Positions 62,001 through 64,000 of a stretch of DNA of 64,000 bases are shown here, one piece after another; the stretch's first letter is position 1; each line of letters opens with the position of its first letter. The translations under genes were made by a program, and so were the position numbers. The DNA comes from Trema orientale. Its lineage: Eukaryota > Streptophyta > Magnoliopsida > Rosales > Cannabaceae. The notes under the pieces are model-generated. The model saw only the letters and a list, made by a program, of their open reading frames with translations, did no database searches and was not told the DNA's origin. Location of the stretch: the NCBI GenBank assembly GCA_002914845.1, contig JXTC01000004.1:502264-566263 (forward strand). Direction: 5' to 3'.

Positions 62001-62646
62001 AGAATTGCTTGAGAGAACATAAGAACTGGACTATTACATTCTTTGTCACATCTCCTGTAAAGAAGTGCATAACTATTTCGATTACAATATCTCGAGAAAG
62101 CGGTAATTGAACCAATCCAGGATGTTTTATATGACAGTATAAAATGACAGTTCCAAATCTTAACTTCCAATATAGAATTATGAACTAACAATTGGAGCCA
62201 TGCTTGTCATGTGTAAACAGTACATGTTGCATTACCTAAGTTGAGGTTATCTCAGTAAAACTCTCCCCTTCTCAGCCTTATTTTTTTGTTTCTTCATTTC
62301 ATTTTCAACGGCCTGTTCAAAGAAGTGAATTTAACTGTTTGTCTCAGGCAGCAAGGTGGAATAATAGTTGCAGGTCCTGGAAAAACTAATATCTCATACA
62401 TTCACAAGGTTAGTTCCCCCATCCTAGCCAATTCTGTCTTCATCTTCAGAACAGCTGTATATGGTTCATCAAACTATAGTATTCAGAATCTTATACCAGT
62501 TTTTAGGACAGCTATGAAGAATTGAATGTCCATCTTTGTTCATCGTGGCTGTCTTTCTGATGCGATGGTGATTTCATTGATTTTAGGATAAGGAGGCAGG
62601 GGATGATCCTGATATTGAAGATATTTTGAAAGCATGTTGTTCATGA
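59002..62646 (+). CDS. chloroplast thioredoxin-fold protein (PRXL2/AhpC-TSA-like), non-AUG start
   Basis: Nine exons (59002-59206, 59421-59562, 59652-59697, 60351-60410, 60751-60787, 61399-61478, 61617-61708, 62348-62408 and 62587-62646) join in phase to about 260 codons. The fold region reads DLWKDRKAVIAFARHFGCVF with CxxC at 117-120 (CVFC), then LVLIGPGSIDQA, EVYADPSHSSYEAL, GGWQQGGIIVAGPG and KDKEAGDDPDIEDILKACCS. It matches plant plastid PRXL2/FAM213-like proteins (At2g37240 from memory); redox activity is inferred from CxxC. Exon 1 encodes a Ser/Thr-rich likely transit peptide. No ATG occurs in its frame: the frame is open from a TAA at 58930, and ATT GCA GCC ACT CTC (59002 on) sits where MAATL would be expected. 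Intron 1 has a GC donor (CCTG, then GCAAGT). The start coordinate is therefore provisional. Confidence 0.85.
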
Positions 62647-63851
62647 AAGAGAAGAAAAGAGGCATCTCTTCCCTTCTAGAAAACTTGCCCCATGGAACCC
62701 TGTAATGTGCTGTTTGCCTCTAGTCTTGCCTGGTTTGGCTTGGTTACTTAGAGAGCCTTATGAGAGTAAGATCCTGTCCTAAGAAAAGGTGTAGTAGTTT
62801 AGGACTTGAGATATTGATTATTGATCATGTAAGTTGTAACAGACTTCTAGGTGGTATTTTAGTGAAAAATACAGAAGGTTAACTAATAAACGACAAAATA
62901 AGATAAAAGGGCATCTCCAATGTTGTATCAATTGTTTGTACATGAATCTTTATGGCAACTGCCAAGACTATAATTTAGCATGAAGCTTGAAAACCATCCT
63001 GTCTTAATTTTTCCTGCCGAGTTCGGTATTTGAGTAACTTTTAACTTTATTACTATTAGAGTTTCTCATAGTTAGTATGTGAGAATATTGAAGATAACAC
63101 TTAAGCATGTTCAGGCATGTTTCACTCATCCCTAATGAAATGAATTGTAAAGGAAAAGATTTCGAAATTGATTAGACGAAAACTTGAGTCATCTCTTCCC
63201 AATTTAACCTTGTATATGATGATGTTTAAACCAAAATTTGCAAAAGTAAGTACGTCAATGGATAGGAATTGAGAAAGGAAACAATTCCTAATTCACATTC
63301 CCATTGAAGTCCATTAAGGATTAGTTTACATGCCATTAAGTAGTTAAACTAATTAAGGGCCTGTTTGGGATAGCTTTTACTTCTTGAAGTAAAAGTCTAA
63401 AAGGATCTTCCTAAAAAAAATAGTGGGTCCATGTTTCTTTAAAAAGATCTTTTGGATAAAAAAGATCTTCTAAAAATCCATCCAAACACTCCTAAAAGAT
63501 CTTTTGAGCTCTAAAAGATCTTTGAAAGCTGTGCCAAACAGGCCCTAAGTCTACACATATATAGTATTTAGAATAACATTAATGTGAGTAAAAATGAAAT
63601 AATATTCTAAACATTAAGATTAGCGTTAGCATTGTCATACACATGTTATTCATTTTTTTCTTTAAAGCAGCTTTTTCTTTCCAAGCTTAGGAATAAAAAA
63701 TAAATTTCCTTACCAAAAAAAAAATTTTTTTGACCGAAATTTTCTTCCTTTATCCAATTTTCTCATTTAAGTATATAGATATGGAAAGGCTCTCTTGTTT
63801 TCCCGCCTTCACTGCTCCAATCCTTAGACCTCTCTCTCTCTAACCCCTCAA
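62647..63851. other. intergenic region upstream of the topoisomerase gene
   Basis: It holds the 3' flank of the thioredoxin-like gene, the Tourist-like MITE at 63357-63545 and the promoter/leader of the last gene, with a CT-rich leader at 63829-63842. Nothing else is seen. Confidence 0.6.
63357..63545. mobile_element. Tourist/PIF-Harbinger-like MITE
   Basis: This 189-bp element has inverted ends GGGCCTGTTTGG and flanking TAA on both sides (63354-63356 and 63546-63548), the 3-bp target expected for PIF/Harbinger. The interior has inverted AAAGATCTTTT-type words. A hAT origin (longer target duplication) is not fully excluded. Confidence 0.7.
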
Positions 63852-64000
63852 ATGGCGGACAAGAAGAAGCGCCGTCAACGCGACCCGGGCTCCGACGACG
63901 AGACCCACCAGCCCTTCAAGAGCCGGGTCAAGCCCGACCCGGTCATCCTCCAGACCCTCCAGAAGCTCGCCGACTCGGTCCGCGCCGCCGCCGAGGCGTC
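63852..64000 (+). CDS. TOP6A: N-terminus of DNA topoisomerase VI subunit A (SPO11-3/RHL2 type), partial
   Basis: The frame opens with ATG after a CT-rich leader and stays open to the window edge, giving 49 residues. It starts MADKKKRRQRDPGSDDE, continues FKSRVKPDPVILQTLQKL, and is GC-rich compared with the surroundings. The basic start followed by an acidic patch resembles, from memory, Arabidopsis TOP6A (RHL2/BIN5, At5g02820, starting MADKKKRKR). That gene lies next to PRR7 in Arabidopsis. The enzyme relaxes DNA during endoreduplication. The catalytic domain lies beyond the window, so this call rests on a short N-terminus plus gene order. Confidence 0.6.
   Translation, partial: MADKKKRRQRDPGSDDETHQPFKSRVKPDPVILQTLQKLADSVRAAAEA

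Noticed and set aside
1-64000. CRISPR arrays, rRNA and tRNA genes
   Set aside because: No regular spacer-repeat array, no rRNA-like sequence and no complete tRNA cloverleaf were found; tRNA-like boxes are explained by SINEs.

Overview
The window is nuclear DNA from a flowering plant, most likely a core eudicot and probably a rosid. The genes are split by AT-rich introns with GT-AG borders, there are long T/A runs and many small nonautonomous transposons, and every recognisable protein is a plant family. I cannot name the species.

Layout: 122-2237 (+) is the 3' end of a chloroplast TerC-type gene. 3409-9640 holds a tandem pair of lambda-class glutathione transferases, the first decayed and the second intact, with the spacer of a lost third unit at 10345-10535. 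13330-20651 (+) is an 18-exon Rab-GAP (TBC) gene. 21582-24430 (-) is a CDL1/PBL7-type receptor-like cytoplasmic kinase. 26547-28582 (-) is a two-domain WRKY gene of the WRKY44/TTG2 type. About 28.6-47 kb is gene-poor: it carries transposon debris and three S1-like (SPH) genes, of which one looks whole, one is a pseudogene and one is damaged. 47124-52346 (-) is a PRR7-type clock regulator with a 5'UTR intron. 55378-57479 (+) is an organellar adenylate kinase. 59002-62646 (+) is a chloroplast thioredoxin-fold (PRXL2-like) gene with no visible AUG start. 63852 to the edge (+) is the start of a gene that looks like topoisomerase VI subunit A.

The genes are not an operon. Their order looks like an ancestral eudicot block whose members, as I remember the Arabidopsis map, are now split between At5g02780-02820 (GSTL, GSTL, CDL1, PRR7, TOP6A/RHL2) and At2g37240-37290 (thioredoxin-like, adenylate kinase, TTG2, TBC), with traces near At3g55020-55040.

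The clearest new observations are: a predicted 7-codon uORF in PRR7 that spans a splice junction and whose stop overlaps the main AUG; a thioredoxin-like gene with an ATT where the AUG should be and a GC-AG first intron; a tandem duplication that copied a splice donor in the TBC gene; an as-1 element kept in both GST copies; and several MITE families with clean target-site duplications, including a nested pair. I found no wholly unknown multi-gene system.
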